From an uncultured Nitrospira sp. (lineage in GTDB: Bacteria > Nitrospirota > Nitrospiria > Nitrospirales > Nitrospiraceae), in assembly GCA_902500775.1 (NCBI GenBank), contig CABVRZ010000027.1:1-59871 (forward strand): a DNA stretch of 59,871 bases, read 5' to 3'. The notes under the pieces are model-generated. The model was given only the letters and a program-made list of their open reading frames with translations. It did not search any database and was not told the origin of the DNA. Positions 33,897 to 42,983 of this stretch are shown here, in pieces. How positions within the stretch are numbered: the first letter of the stretch is position 1; the number at the start of each line of letters is the position of its first letter. The position numbers were made by a program, and so were the translations under genes.

Positions 33897-34700
33897 ATGA
33901 TCAAGGTCGTTGTAGCTGGGGCTGCCGGACGAATGGGATGCAGGCTAGTGTCGCTCGTCCGGGATTCTACCGCATTGATGCTGGCAGGGGCGCTAGAGGG
34001 GAAAGGCCACTCGGCATTAGGAGGGGATGCCGGTGAATTCGCTGGATCGGGACGCGCTGGCATCCCAATTACGGACGATCTGGCTGCCTTGATGGAGCGA
34101 GGGGAAGTCGTGGTCGACTTTTCTTCTCCTGAGGCCACTCTGGATCATATACGAACGGTCGTCCGCTCTCGGCGCGCAGCAGTCATTGGGACGACCGGAT
34201 TCTCGACCGGCCAGCTCGATGAACTTAAATCGCTTGCCCAACACATTCCCTGTGTGTTTTCCCCGAATATGAGTGTCGGTATCAATCTCCTCTACAAAGT
34301 CATCGGTGAAATGGCCAAAACCCTTGGAGACGACTACGATATTGAAGTGATTGAATCTCATCATAGGTTGAAGAAAGACGCTCCAAGCGGTACCGCGCTC
34401 AAGATCGCCGAGGTTCTCGCACGTGCCGTCAACCGAGATTTAAATCAGGTGGGTGTCTATGCTCGTAAAGGATGGATTGGGGAACGAACCAAAGGAGAAA
34501 TCGGAATTCAAACCATTCGGGCCGGTGATATTGTCGGCGACCATACCATTCTGTTCGGTGGCATGGGTGAACGCATAGAGGTAACACACCGGGCGAGTAG
34601 CCGAGACACCTTCGCCCGCGGAGCCCTTCGTGCAGCGAGGTGGGTCGTCCGCCAACCTCCAGGTCTGTACGACATGATGGATGTCTTAAGTCTTCGCTAA
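33897..34700 (+). CDS. dapB: 4-hydroxy-tetrahydrodipicolinate reductase
   Basis: Reduces the DapA product with NAD(P)H. 267 residues. The N-terminal Rossmann motif is VAGAAGRMGCRLV. FSSPEATLDH, GTTGFSTGQLDELK, SPNMSVGINLL, and EVIESHHRLKKDAPSGTA carrying the catalytic H-H-x-x-K are all present. It is the last gene of the operon. Together with dapL at 46.9 kb it supports the aminotransferase route. Confidence 0.97.
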   Translation: MIKVVVAGAAGRMGCRLVSLVRDSTALMLAGALEGKGHSALGGDAGEFAGSGRAGIPITDDLAALMERGEVVVDFSSPEATLDHIRTVVRSRRAAVIGTTGFSTGQLDELKSLAQHIPCVFSPNMSVGINLLYKVIGEMAKTLGDDYDIEVIESHHRLKKDAPSGTALKIAEVLARAVNRDLNQVGVYARKGWIGERTKGEIGIQTIRAGDIVGDHTILFGGMGERIEVTHRASSRDTFARGALRAARWVVRQPPGLYDMMDVLSLR

Positions 34701-35068
34701 CCGATCGCTACGAGGCCTGTCCCTCCCAACTGACTCTGGAGTGTGGGGGTTTTGCTATCTCGGCAGACCCCACTCGGCCTCCTCCCTTCCAGATTAGATA
34801 GCCTCGATTTAGCTGAACGAGAAGCACTACTCCTGAAATCAGACACACTTTTTGATACCTGAGCCTGATCCCCTCAGAAAATACCCACGCTACTATTGTT
34901 CACGGATTTTTGAGACTGTGTACTTGCTGTCGCTATAGGAAGCAGTGCAGAGCTCGCCCCCGAGGAGATGAATCTAAGGGCACTCGTTTGGAAGGTTCGT
35001 GGACAGATCCATGACCTTCCAATCTGATCACCGATCTCGCGTAGTAGTTTGGAAGCAGACAGGAAGGG
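34701..35068. other. Gap after the arg-lys operon
   Basis: About 370 bases with no supported gene. A weak hairpin (ACTC/GAGT and CCCA/TGGG) followed by GGTTTTG at about 34727-34752 may end the operon. I see nothing else. Confidence 0.4.
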
Positions 35069-35221
35069 TTAGTGTCGCGCCGTGATCGGCCGAGGTTCCT
35101 GATCCGCTGCCTTCCGACGACCACAGTTTAAACAAGCAAATACAGTGATCGCCAGCCCAGCATCCAAATCCACCGCTCGTTCGGGAAGCATCGCTCCATG
35201 ACATTTATCGCAGGTCTTCAT
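35069..35221 (-). CDS. 50-residue zinc-ribbon protein
   Basis: Begins MKTCDKCHGAMLPE and has a second CxxC pair at 30-33 (CLNCG), so four cysteines can hold one zinc. The C-terminus is short and basic. It matches the size and spacing of other small zinc ribbons in the window. No clear ribosome site is seen before the ATG. Function unknown. Confidence 0.55.
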   Translation of the reverse strand: MKTCDKCHGAMLPERAVDLDAGLAITVFACLNCGRRKAADQEPRPITARH

Positions 35222-35373
35222 AGGTGCGCACTTTAGCATCCTGAGATAGGGAAAACTAGTCCTCCTGAAGTACTGTATGACAGTAAATATTACCCCGATA
35301 AGACCTAGTCCTCAATAGGCCGTATGAACTGGAAGCTGGAGCCGCATTCCACCATCGACAGCGAGAGATCATC

Positions 35374-35413
35374 TTGACAGGTATGACCGGTTTTCATAGT
35401 ATTGTGGTCATAC
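35374..35413 (+). promoter_or_regulatory. Promoter with overlapping inverted repeat upstream of the YHS-like gene
   Basis: TTGACA (35374-35379) and TAGTAT (35397-35402) are 17 bases apart. GTATGACC (35381-35388) and GGTCATAC (35406-35413) form an exact inverted repeat that spans the spacer and the -10 box. A second one, GTGGTC/GACCAC, lies at 35404-35427. These look like a repressor site for the downstream metal-type protein. The regulator is not in the window. Confidence 0.55.
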
Positions 35414-35428
35414 TATAAGTAGACCACT

Positions 35429-35701
35429 ATGTATAGACTCATTCTTGTCAGCTTGCTCCTCACCATTCTTTACTACCTACTCCGGAAAATGTTTCGCAGT
35501 TTTCAAACTCCACTCCAAAATGGTCAGGGAAATCCCTCTGCGTTCAGACCAGATGACGAACAAGACCAGATGATTCAGGATCCAGTCTGCCACACATTCG
35601 TCCCGAGGCGAATAGCCCTAATCGAATGGATTGAAGGACGGGAATATTGTTTCTGCAGCAAAGAATGCGCCGGACAGTTTCGGAGCAATCACCCAACCTA
35701 G
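35429..35701 (+). CDS. Membrane-anchored protein with a YHS/TRASH-like metal-binding motif
   Basis: 90 residues. An N-terminal membrane helix (about 2-16) and polar linker are followed by QDPVCHTFVPRRIAL and YCFCSKECAGQF. The D-P-V-C and F-C-S-x-x-C spacing is that of YHS/TRASH domains that bind transition metals such as copper or zinc. A compact promoter with an inverted repeat precedes it. The function is unknown, with metal sensing or handling the best guess. Confidence 0.8.
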   Translation: MYRLILVSLLLTILYYLLRKMFRSFQTPLQNGQGNPSAFRPDDEQDQMIQDPVCHTFVPRRIALIEWIEGREYCFCSKECAGQFRSNHPT

Positions 35702-35774
35702 AGGTTGAGTTCAACGCTAGATAAAGCGGCCTCTGCGCGGAAATTCCGGAAGGGGGTCCGCAATAGAATTCTGG

Positions 35775-36092
35775 TTAGCAACCTGAGGAATAGCTGTAGT
35801 CCGAGAGCTTTTCGTTTTTGCCAAACTTGAGGGTCACTTCACATTCATTAGGTTTAAAATTAAAAAACGGTGTGCCTGATTTCCCCCCAGCAATGCTATA
35901 GTAGGTCCACGTTTCTCCCCCAAAAAACCGGGTTGCTTTCCCGGCCGGGGCTCCCCAATTTTTCTCGAACCAGGCCTTATCCTTCCCTTGGAGCTCAGCC
36001 GGCTTAAGCGATGCTTCCAGGTAGGGATTATTCCCCCCGCAGGCGGTAACCACACTGCACATACACAGCAGATAGACCCATCGTCGTATCAT
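35775..36092 (-). CDS. Small lipoprotein, SmpA/BamE-like
   Basis: 105 residues with a lipoprotein signal (lipobox VVTAC, Cys18). The mature part has a W-F-E-K-N-W-G-A-P turn followed by TRFFGGETWTYYS and ends with a cysteine, the layout of BamE/SmpA-like outer-membrane assembly lipoproteins, though short. A near-consensus promoter lies upstream at 36134-36162. Confidence 0.65.
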   Translation of the reverse strand: MIRRWVYLLCMCSVVTACGGNNPYLEASLKPAELQGKDKAWFEKNWGAPAGKATRFFGGETWTYYSIAGGKSGTPFFNFKPNECEVTLKFGKNEKLSDYSYSSGC

Positions 36093-36133
36093 GTTCTCTC
36101 CACCGCATAATGGAATGAAGAAAGTCCGGCAAA

Positions 36134-36162
36134 ATTTTAACGTTCACCGGAACTTCTGTCAA
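36134..36162 (-). promoter_or_regulatory. Near-consensus sigma-70 promoter of the small lipoprotein gene
   Basis: On the minus strand TTGACA (36162-36157) is followed after 17 bases by TAAAAT (36139-36134). The start would be about 35 bases upstream of the gene's ATG at 36092. It reads away from the transaldolase gene. Confidence 0.6.
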
Positions 36163-36270
36163 ACTTTTGCCCTGATGAGGTTGCACCGCGGTTGAGTTCC
36201 TCATAAAATGACCGATAAGTAAGTAGAACCGATATCCGGTCACGGTTTCACTGTGAGGAAAGGGACAACC

Positions 36271-36918
36271 ATGAAGATCTATCTCGATACCGCCAATGTG
36301 AAGGAAATCCAGGAAGCCGCAAGCTTTGGGCTGCTCGACGGAGTGACAACAAATCCGTCTTTAGTTGTGAAGGAAGGTCGGAGTTTTCGAGAAATGTTGC
36401 AGGAAGTATGCAAAATCGTTGATGGACCGATCAGTGCCGAGGTCGTAAGCATCGAAGCAGACGCTATGGTCAAGGAAGGTAAAGAGCTGGCCAAAATTCA
36501 TAAGAATATTGTAGTGAAGTGCCCCTTGATTCCGGAAGGGTTGAAAGCCACGAAGCGGTTAGCCGCCGAAGGCATCAAGGTGAACGTCACCCTCTGCTTT
36601 TCCCCTACCCAGGCCATGTTGGCAGCCAAAGCCGGCGCGTGGTGTGTGTCCCCATTCATCGGACGGCTCGATGACATTAGCTCGAACGGCATGGAGCTGA
36701 TCCGCCAGATCTTGACGATCTATAAGAACTATGATTACAAGACGTTGGTCTTAGTGGCAAGCGTCCGTCATCCACAGCACGTCGTGGAAGCAGCCTTGGC
36801 AGGGGGACATATCTGCACGATGCCCTATAGCATCTTCCAGGCTCTCTTTAAACACCCACTCACCGATGCAGGGCTTAAGAAGTTCCTCGATGACTGGAAA
36901 GCAAAAGGGCAACAGTGA
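36271..36918 (+). CDS. Transaldolase/fructose-6-phosphate aldolase family protein
   Basis: 215 residues starting [16 protein letters not shown], with AAAGGGAC before the [13 protein letters not shown] and the Schiff-base lysine in [16 protein letters not shown] are present, followed by [27 protein letters not shown]. The short length places it in the MipB/FSA-like subgroup, which does transaldolase or fructose-6-phosphate aldolase chemistry. The sequence alone does not decide between them. It stands alone. Confidence 0.92.
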   Translation: MKIYLDTANVKEIQEAASFGLLDGVTTNPSLVVKEGRSFREMLQEVCKIVDGPISAEVVSIEADAMVKEGKELAKIHKNIVVKCPLIPEGLKATKRLAAEGIKVNVTLCFSPTQAMLAAKAGAWCVSPFIGRLDDISSNGMELIRQILTIYKNYDYKTLVLVASVRHPQHVVEAALAGGHICTMPYSIFQALFKHPLTDAGLKKFLDDWKAKGQQ

Positions 36919-37000
36919 CCAGGCGGTGACTGCACGGACACCGTATAACACATAGATGGATCTACAGGGTGGTAACAAGACTGAACGGGTAATACCGACG

Positions 37001-37717
37001 TCAGAAACCGTCTATTTCTTTCTTTGCCCTCTGAAATACCGCGTGAAACATCGGTCGAGTCAATTTTCCCGTAAACGTGTTTTGCTGGCTGGGATGATAG
37101 GAGCCTAGCATCGTCACCCCCCAGGGAAACCTATAGACACTTCCATGCCCAAACCTGGGCGCTGGTACAGGAATCGTGCGTCCTTGAGAGCGACATGTCT
37201 TGAGATAGTGATCGAACGCTATTTTCCCCAATACAACCACGATACGATGATTCCTCAGCAAACGAACCTCTGCCTGCAAGTACTGGCTACAACGCTCAAA
37301 CTCGTCCGGCGAGGGTTTGTTTCCAGGTGGTGCGCAGCGCACGGTGGCTCCGATGTAACAGTCTGTCAGAGCGAGGCCATCCCCTTTCGAATGGGAGTCG
37401 GCTTGATTGGCGAACCCATAGCGATACAACGCCTCATACAGCCAATCCCCGCTCCGATCGCCGGTAAAGACACGCCCCGTCCGATTTCCACCATGTGCTG
37501 CGGGCGCCAATCCCAGAACATAGAGCCGAGCATGAGGGTCTCCGAATCCGGGAACCGGACGTCCCCAGTAGTCCCAATCACGGTATTGCTTCCGCTTCTG
37601 TTCCGCAATCTCCTGCCGATAGAGGACCAAGCGAGGACAATCCGTGCAATCGGTGATAGTCTTATTCAGAGCCGTGAGGGTTCGCATAGGGGCGGCAGTG
37701 TACCATGAATGAGACAT
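37001..37717 (-). CDS. Family 5 uracil-DNA glycosylase (UdgB type)
   Basis: Removes uracil and some other deaminated bases from DNA. 238 residues. The active region is GLAPAAHGGNRTGRVFTGDRSGDWLY and the late motif is GSYHPSQQNTFTGKLT. Cysteines in DCTDCPRLV near 24, in VRCAPPGNKP and in ERCSQYLQ are placed for the 4Fe-4S cluster of this family. MRTLTALN ten residues in could also be the start. It is divergent from the lytic transglycosylase gene. Confidence 0.88.
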   Translation of the reverse strand: MSHSWYTAAPMRTLTALNKTITDCTDCPRLVLYRQEIAEQKRKQYRDWDYWGRPVPGFGDPHARLYVLGLAPAAHGGNRTGRVFTGDRSGDWLYEALYRYGFANQADSHSKGDGLALTDCYIGATVRCAPPGNKPSPDEFERCSQYLQAEVRLLRNHRIVVVLGKIAFDHYLKTCRSQGRTIPVPAPRFGHGSVYRFPWGVTMLGSYHPSQQNTFTGKLTRPMFHAVFQRAKKEIDGF

Positions 37718-37809
37718 CCATTCTGCTTGCCGGTAATTCTGGCGGGGTCGATGGCATCGCTGCTTGTTACCATACGACTTGTTCTCATCGCGATTAAAGG
37801 AGTCTGTGA

Positions 37810-38859
37810 ATGATCACCTCTTGGGTACGGCTTTTGTCCTGGACGTTTGGAGCGATAGTCCCTCTTACGTCAATGCCGGTCACATCGCTGGCCACGACAG
37901 ATCCAGGAGTGAATAATGAGCAAAAGTTGGAGGGGGAGAAGGATCTGCTTCTGCCAGACTTATTGGATGGTCAGTCTGAATCGGAAGACCGTCTCGTTAT
38001 TCTGCCGGAGATTAAGCGCGAGGGAGAACGGTTCTTTCTGAGCTCATTCAAGCTGCCCGACAAGATTACCTTTGCCGGAGTGCCGGTTCCTCTGGATAAC
38101 TGGCAGGTAAGAGAACGGATCGAATATGAGTTCTATCAATTCTTAGAAGATCAAGGTGAAAGCATCATCCTTGCTAAACGTACCGGGCGTTGCTTCCCTC
38201 CAGCCGAAAAACAACTAGCAGAAGCCGGGTTACCAGATGATCTCAAGTATATGTTGCTGGTCGAGAGCAAATGCATTTCTGCTGCCTACTCAAAAGCGAA
38301 GGCATCGGGTCCTTGGCAATTCATCCCCTCAACCGGGCGTCGGTACCGCCTCAAGAGTGATGCCGTCCGAGATGAACGTCGCAATCTTGAAATGTCGACC
38401 GAAGCGGCAGTGAAGTATCTCAAGTACCTCAAAGATTTTCAGGATAATGATTGGTTCCTGGCGATGGCCTCCTATAACGCCGGTGAAGAACGTGTCCGCA
38501 AACTGCTCAAAGACCAAAAACTTGTTGACTATTGGAAGATGCACGGCCCTCGTGAGACGATGCGATACGTCCCTCGTATTATCGCGGCGAAAGAAATCTA
38601 CTCCCAGCCTGAAAAGTACCTGGGCCTGACCAAGAAGGACCTCTACATGCCGTTGGAAACGGAAACCATCACCGTGAATGTAAAGGAGCCTCAACGAGCC
38701 TTGGCATCTGTCGCTGAAGAGTTTGGCACATATCTCCTTGAGCTCAAAATGCTGAATCCAGAGTTTAAGAAGGATGTACTCCCTCGAGGATCGTATCAGA
38801 TACGAGTCCCTCGCCAGACCTGTCCCAATCGTTGTTTCAAGCAGGAGGCTTCCCCCTAG
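37810..38859 (+). CDS. Exported lytic transglycosylase (SLT domain, MltD-like)
   Basis: 349 residues with a signal peptide (about 1-28). The SLT/GH23 part (about 130-260) has the catalytic glutamate in YMLLVESKCIS, then AKASGPWQFIPSTGRRY and MASYNAGEERV, and it should cleave peptidoglycan with release of anhydro ends. The C-terminus resembles a LysM-like ETITVNVKEPQ...LLELKMLNPEFKKD segment. AAGGAG precedes the start. It is followed closely by glycerate kinase. Confidence 0.88.
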   Translation: MITSWVRLLSWTFGAIVPLTSMPVTSLATTDPGVNNEQKLEGEKDLLLPDLLDGQSESEDRLVILPEIKREGERFFLSSFKLPDKITFAGVPVPLDNWQVRERIEYEFYQFLEDQGESIILAKRTGRCFPPAEKQLAEAGLPDDLKYMLLVESKCISAAYSKAKASGPWQFIPSTGRRYRLKSDAVRDERRNLEMSTEAAVKYLKYLKDFQDNDWFLAMASYNAGEERVRKLLKDQKLVDYWKMHGPRETMRYVPRIIAAKEIYSQPEKYLGLTKKDLYMPLETETITVNVKEPQRALASVAEEFGTYLLELKMLNPEFKKDVLPRGSYQIRVPRQTCPNRCFKQEASP

Positions 38860-38870
38860 CCTTCATCTCC

Positions 38871-40208
38871 ATGAAGCTGAGTCTTCCCTCATCACCTGCC
38901 CGACCTGTCCTTCGCAAGCTTCTGGCGGCAGGACTACGGGCTGCTGATCCCTATCAGGCCATCCTCAAGACCGTTTCCTTCGACGGCTCCTCGCTCCGAG
39001 TGGGACCGCGAACGTTTGATCTTTTGCATACCAGAAGGGTGGTCGTGGTCGGTGCAGGCAAAGCGTCGGCACGAATGGCACAGGCCTTGGAGTTGGTGCT
39101 TGGAGAACGGTTGGAGACAGGACTTGTAATTGTGAAGACAGGACATGCGCTCCCCACAAAACGGACGACCGTTCTTGAGGCTAACCATCCAATCCCCAAT
39201 CGTGCAGGACTTGTTGCGACGCACCGTCTATTACGCTTGGCACAAAGTCTGACGTCGAGAGATCTTCTGATCGTGCTCTTGTCCGGAGGCGCATCAAGCC
39301 TGTTACCAGCTCCCGTCTCAGGCCTCACCCTGAGCGACAAACAACGGACGACCCAACTCCTGCTTCGGTGTGGGGCCACGATCAACGAAATCAATGTCGT
39401 CCGAAAACATCTTTCGCTCATCAAAGGCGGTAGACTCGCCGTCTCCACGAGTGCAAGGATCATCACCCTGGTCCTTTCTGATGTCATCGGCGATGACCTT
39501 GGCTCCATCGGCTCTGGACCTACTGCGGCTGATCCTTCTACCTTTTCCGATGCCGTCGCCGTCTTACGGCGTTACAAGATCTGGCTTGCTGTCCCACCAG
39601 CGGTCCGCCGCTACCTGCAGCGGGGGCAAAAAGGGGACGTGCGCGAAACGTTGAAGCCAGGATCAGCTCGTGGACGGTCAGTCCACCACCACATCATTGG
39701 CAGTAATCACATTATGCGAGAAGCCGTGGAACAGGCCGCACAGGAGGCAGGCCTCTTCACCACGCTTGTATCGTCTCCCATCGTGGGGGAAGCGCGCGTC
39801 GCGGCCAAGCAGTTGATCGACTTGAGCAAGGCAATTTTGATGGCGCGTGGTGACGTGAGACGGCCCTACTGCGTGGTCGCTGGAGGGGAGACCACGGTGA
39901 CAGTCACAGGCCATGGGAAGGGAGGTCGTGCCCAGGAATTTGCGGCAGCGGCAGCATTCGACCTCTGTGGTCTCTCCCATACCTGGATCGTTGCGCTCGG
40001 CAGCGATGGCACAGACGGACCGACCGACGTAGCAGGGGCCCTCGTGAGTGGAGGCACCGTCTCACGAGCAACAAGACTCAAGGTTGACCTCCAGACTGCA
40101 TTGAACCAGCACAACACCTATCCAGCCCTGAAGAAGCTTGGATGCCATATTCACACTGGCCCGACCGGTACCAACGTCAATGACCTTTACCTCTTCCTAC
40201 AGCTCTAG
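38871..40208 (+). CDS. Glycerate 2-kinase (GckA/MOFRL family)
   Basis: 445 residues. N-terminal part has VVVVGAGKASARMAQALE and LSGGASSLLPAPVSGL; the C-terminal MOFRL domain has VVAGGETTVTVTGHGKGGRAQEF and ALGSDGTDGPTDVAGA. It phosphorylates glycerate to 2-phosphoglycerate. The upstream frame allows a start at 38832 within the transglycosylase gene. It precedes a dikinase gene by 15 bases, and the two may connect glycerate to PEP or pyruvate. Confidence 0.9.
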   Translation: MKLSLPSSPARPVLRKLLAAGLRAADPYQAILKTVSFDGSSLRVGPRTFDLLHTRRVVVVGAGKASARMAQALELVLGERLETGLVIVKTGHALPTKRTTVLEANHPIPNRAGLVATHRLLRLAQSLTSRDLLIVLLSGGASSLLPAPVSGLTLSDKQRTTQLLLRCGATINEINVVRKHLSLIKGGRLAVSTSARIITLVLSDVIGDDLGSIGSGPTAADPSTFSDAVAVLRRYKIWLAVPPAVRRYLQRGQKGDVRETLKPGSARGRSVHHHIIGSNHIMREAVEQAAQEAGLFTTLVSSPIVGEARVAAKQLIDLSKAILMARGDVRRPYCVVAGGETTVTVTGHGKGGRAQEFAAAAAFDLCGLSHTWIVALGSDGTDGPTDVAGALVSGGTVSRATRLKVDLQTALNQHNTYPALKKLGCHIHTGPTGTNVNDLYLFLQL

Positions 40209-40223
40209 ATAAGATGCTGACGT

Positions 40224-42860
40224 ATGGTGCCCCCTTTCATCCTCCCCCTCTCACAGAGCAATGATCTGAATCTCGTGGGTGGGAAAGCCCTAGGGCTCCA
40301 CCGACTCATTGAAGCTGGATTCCCTGTACCTCAGGGACTCTGCATCACGACAGAGGCCTATACGCAGCATTTGCGTCATGCGGGTTTCCGGGACCAGGAT
40401 GAGTGGCACAGAATCAGTGGATTGTTGGAGGCTGATCAAATCCCTGCATTGGCTGACTGCCGGACGCGAATAAATCAGGCGGATATTGCCCAACTCACAA
40501 CAGACTGTTTGACGGCAGTACATGCTCTAGGACAACCACCTGAATTTCGCTGGGCCGTCCGTTCTTCTGGGACGGCTGAAGACGCCGCTCATGCCAGTTC
40601 TGCCGGTCTCTATCGTACTCACCTCGGCCTCGCGCTTACTGAAATCGAACAGGCCATCAAAGATCTCTGGGCCTCACTCTGGGAGGTGCGGGTTCTCAGC
40701 TACTTAACTCGGCAACGCCAAAAGGTGACGCCAAGGATGGCGGTCGTCATTCAACCCATGATCGATGCCCAGACGGCCGGCGTAGCGTACTCGATTCACC
40801 CTGTGACAAAACGACGCTCGCGGGTCATGATTAACGCGGTCCCTGGTCTCGCCGCTGGGTTAGTCGACGGAACTATGACCCCAGACCAATATGTGGTTGA
40901 GGTACCTCCAGACGGGAAACCATTCCAGATTCGTACCCGTCTTGTCGCGCGGAAGGCAGAATGTTTGTTCACCTCGAATACCGGCCTATGCCGAGTGTCA
41001 CTCGACGAAGATGTGCAACGCCAATCCTCGCTCACAGATACGCAGATCCTTTCCCTGGCCCATACTGCCAAGGAGATTGAACGTACCTTTGGACATCCCA
41101 CCGATATCGAATGGGCCTTTGACACACAGCAGCTCTGGATCGTACAGGCTCGTCCGATAACTGCTATCCCACAATCTGCGAACCTCACAAATGACGACTG
41201 CGAATGGTCCCGGACCAACTTCAAGGAGACACTCCCCGAGCTTCCCAGCCCATTGAGCCTATTGTTCCTCGAGCAGTTTATGGACCGCTACATCCTCAGG
41301 CATTACCGCCGATTCGGGTGCCAAATCCCCGATGAACTCACACCGGTCCGTGTCCTGCATGGACGCCCTTATCTAAATGTCACACTCTTTCACCTGTTGG
41401 TCGCCCAACTTGGTGGCGATCCCTCACTCAATGCCGAACAGATGGGAGGTGAGCCGCTGCAATCGCCGCCACAGGTCGAACGACTTGGTGGCATCGCGGC
41501 CCTTCGTGCCGCAGGGTTCATGCTGATGGAAATGCGTCGCGTTGAGAAAATAGGGCCACGTGTCTTTACCGAAATGAAGGCGCTGGCTGTCACCTATCGA
41601 CGCGAGCCAGTTCAGAACCTATCCTTTGAAGAACTCATCTCGGAGCTCGGCAAGCTTGACCCTTGGCTTGCACGCCGCGAAGTCACGTTCGGCATTGCCG
41701 GAGGAGTTGGACAGTGTCTTCAGTTTTTTAGCCGGCTGCTGCCTGGCTGGTTAGGCCCTGACTGGCGAGTTCTGCTGAATGCCGCACTTCAAGGACAAGG
41801 GACCGTCATTAGCGCGCAACAGATTCTCCGCTTGGCGGAGCTCACAGACATCGCCAAGGCGGAACCGCTGACCCGCACCGTTCTCACATCCTCATCATGG
41901 AACCCGACGACATTTCGAGCAACCCTCGCCGGTACAGAATTTCTGCAGACGTTCGACAAATATCTGGAAGATTACGGCCATCGCGGGGTTGGCGAATCAG
42001 ACGTGATGTCACCCCGCCTTGCCGAGAATCCCGAATCAATTCTTTCAATTCTCCGTACCCAACTGATCTCGAATGCCCCCTCCCTGGACACTGTCCAATT
42101 GCGCCAAGGTAAGAGGCAAACTTCAGCGCTGACTGAGATCAGACAGCGCATGGGCTGGCGAGTGGACCGTTGGGCCATCTTCCTATGGTGGTATCGACGA
42201 TTGTGCCGATTCTTTTCCCTGCGAGAGGCAAACCGGCACCATTTGATGTATTACTCAATGGCTGTTCGAACCCTCTTGATACGGCTGGGAGAACTGCTCG
42301 TCAAGCGAGGCTGTCTCCCAGAGGTTGACGACATTTTCTTTTTGACCATCGCTGATCGAGTTGACTTTTTGACTAACCACACACAAGACTGGAGCGCTGT
42401 GATCAAAGCACGGAGGAACGAACGAGCGCGCAATGCGACATTCGAAGTACCCGATACCATCCACGACTGGACCGCTGCGAACCAACAAACCCTGATCCAA
42501 GATCACTCCGACGGAAATGACGTCTTATCAGGCATGCCAATTAGCATTGGAACCGTGGTGGGTCCCGTTCGCCTCATTAAATCTGCAGCCGACTGGAGCA
42601 AGGTGAAGCCAGGGGAGATTCTGGTGGTCCCAGTCATCGACCCAGGCTTAGCTCCCCTCTTTGGCCTTGCTGGCGGTTTGATCGCGGAAATGGGGGGCAC
42701 CCTATCTCACGGTGCCATCATTGCCCGGGAATACGGACTGCCGACAATCGCGAATGTTGGGGCAGCGATGACACGGCTTTCCGATGGGCTATCGGTTACC
42801 CTCGACGCAGGGTCTGGAACCATTCGTATCGGGCCATCCCAACCATTGACAACTATCTAG
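40224..42860 (+). CDS. PEP synthase-like dikinase with rifampicin-phosphotransferase layout
   Basis: 878 residues. The N-terminal ATP-grasp part has NLVGGKALGLHRLIEAGFPV and VRSSGTAEDAAHASSAGL. A middle region of about 450 residues has no clear signature. The phospho-carrier histidine (about 829) sits in MGGTLSHGAIIAREYGL at the far C-terminus. No PEP-binding TIM barrel follows it, so the order is ATP-grasp, middle, swivelling His domain, as in rifampicin phosphotransferase rather than PpsA. The acceptor is therefore not certain to be pyruvate. It is coupled to glycerate kinase. Confidence 0.85.
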   Translation: MVPPFILPLSQSNDLNLVGGKALGLHRLIEAGFPVPQGLCITTEAYTQHLRHAGFRDQDEWHRISGLLEADQIPALADCRTRINQADIAQLTTDCLTAVHALGQPPEFRWAVRSSGTAEDAAHASSAGLYRTHLGLALTEIEQAIKDLWASLWEVRVLSYLTRQRQKVTPRMAVVIQPMIDAQTAGVAYSIHPVTKRRSRVMINAVPGLAAGLVDGTMTPDQYVVEVPPDGKPFQIRTRLVARKAECLFTSNTGLCRVSLDEDVQRQSSLTDTQILSLAHTAKEIERTFGHPTDIEWAFDTQQLWIVQARPITAIPQSANLTNDDCEWSRTNFKETLPELPSPLSLLFLEQFMDRYILRHYRRFGCQIPDELTPVRVLHGRPYLNVTLFHLLVAQLGGDPSLNAEQMGGEPLQSPPQVERLGGIAALRAAGFMLMEMRRVEKIGPRVFTEMKALAVTYRREPVQNLSFEELISELGKLDPWLARREVTFGIAGGVGQCLQFFSRLLPGWLGPDWRVLLNAALQGQGTVISAQQILRLAELTDIAKAEPLTRTVLTSSSWNPTTFRATLAGTEFLQTFDKYLEDYGHRGVGESDVMSPRLAENPESILSILRTQLISNAPSLDTVQLRQGKRQTSALTEIRQRMGWRVDRWAIFLWWYRRLCRFFSLREANRHHLMYYSMAVRTLLIRLGELLVKRGCLPEVDDIFFLTIADRVDFLTNHTQDWSAVIKARRNERARNATFEVPDTIHDWTAANQQTLIQDHSDGNDVLSGMPISIGTVVGPVRLIKSAADWSKVKPGEILVVPVIDPGLAPLFGLAGGLIAEMGGTLSHGAIIAREYGLPTIANVGAAMTRLSDGLSVTLDAGSGTIRIGPSQPLTTI

Positions 42861-42983
42861 GGCTAATTGATCCTGAGCCGTCTGCTTCTTGACCTTTTTC
42901 AATACCTTGCGTAATCTTCAAACGATTCTTGGTAAGGAACGCTATATGTAGCGGCTCATTGTGTCGGGATTACTACGCGTGAC

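Noticed and set aside
40224-42860. Simple annotation as PEP synthase PpsA
   Set aside because: The histidine domain is C-terminal and there is no PEP-binding barrel after it, so the order does not fit PpsA.
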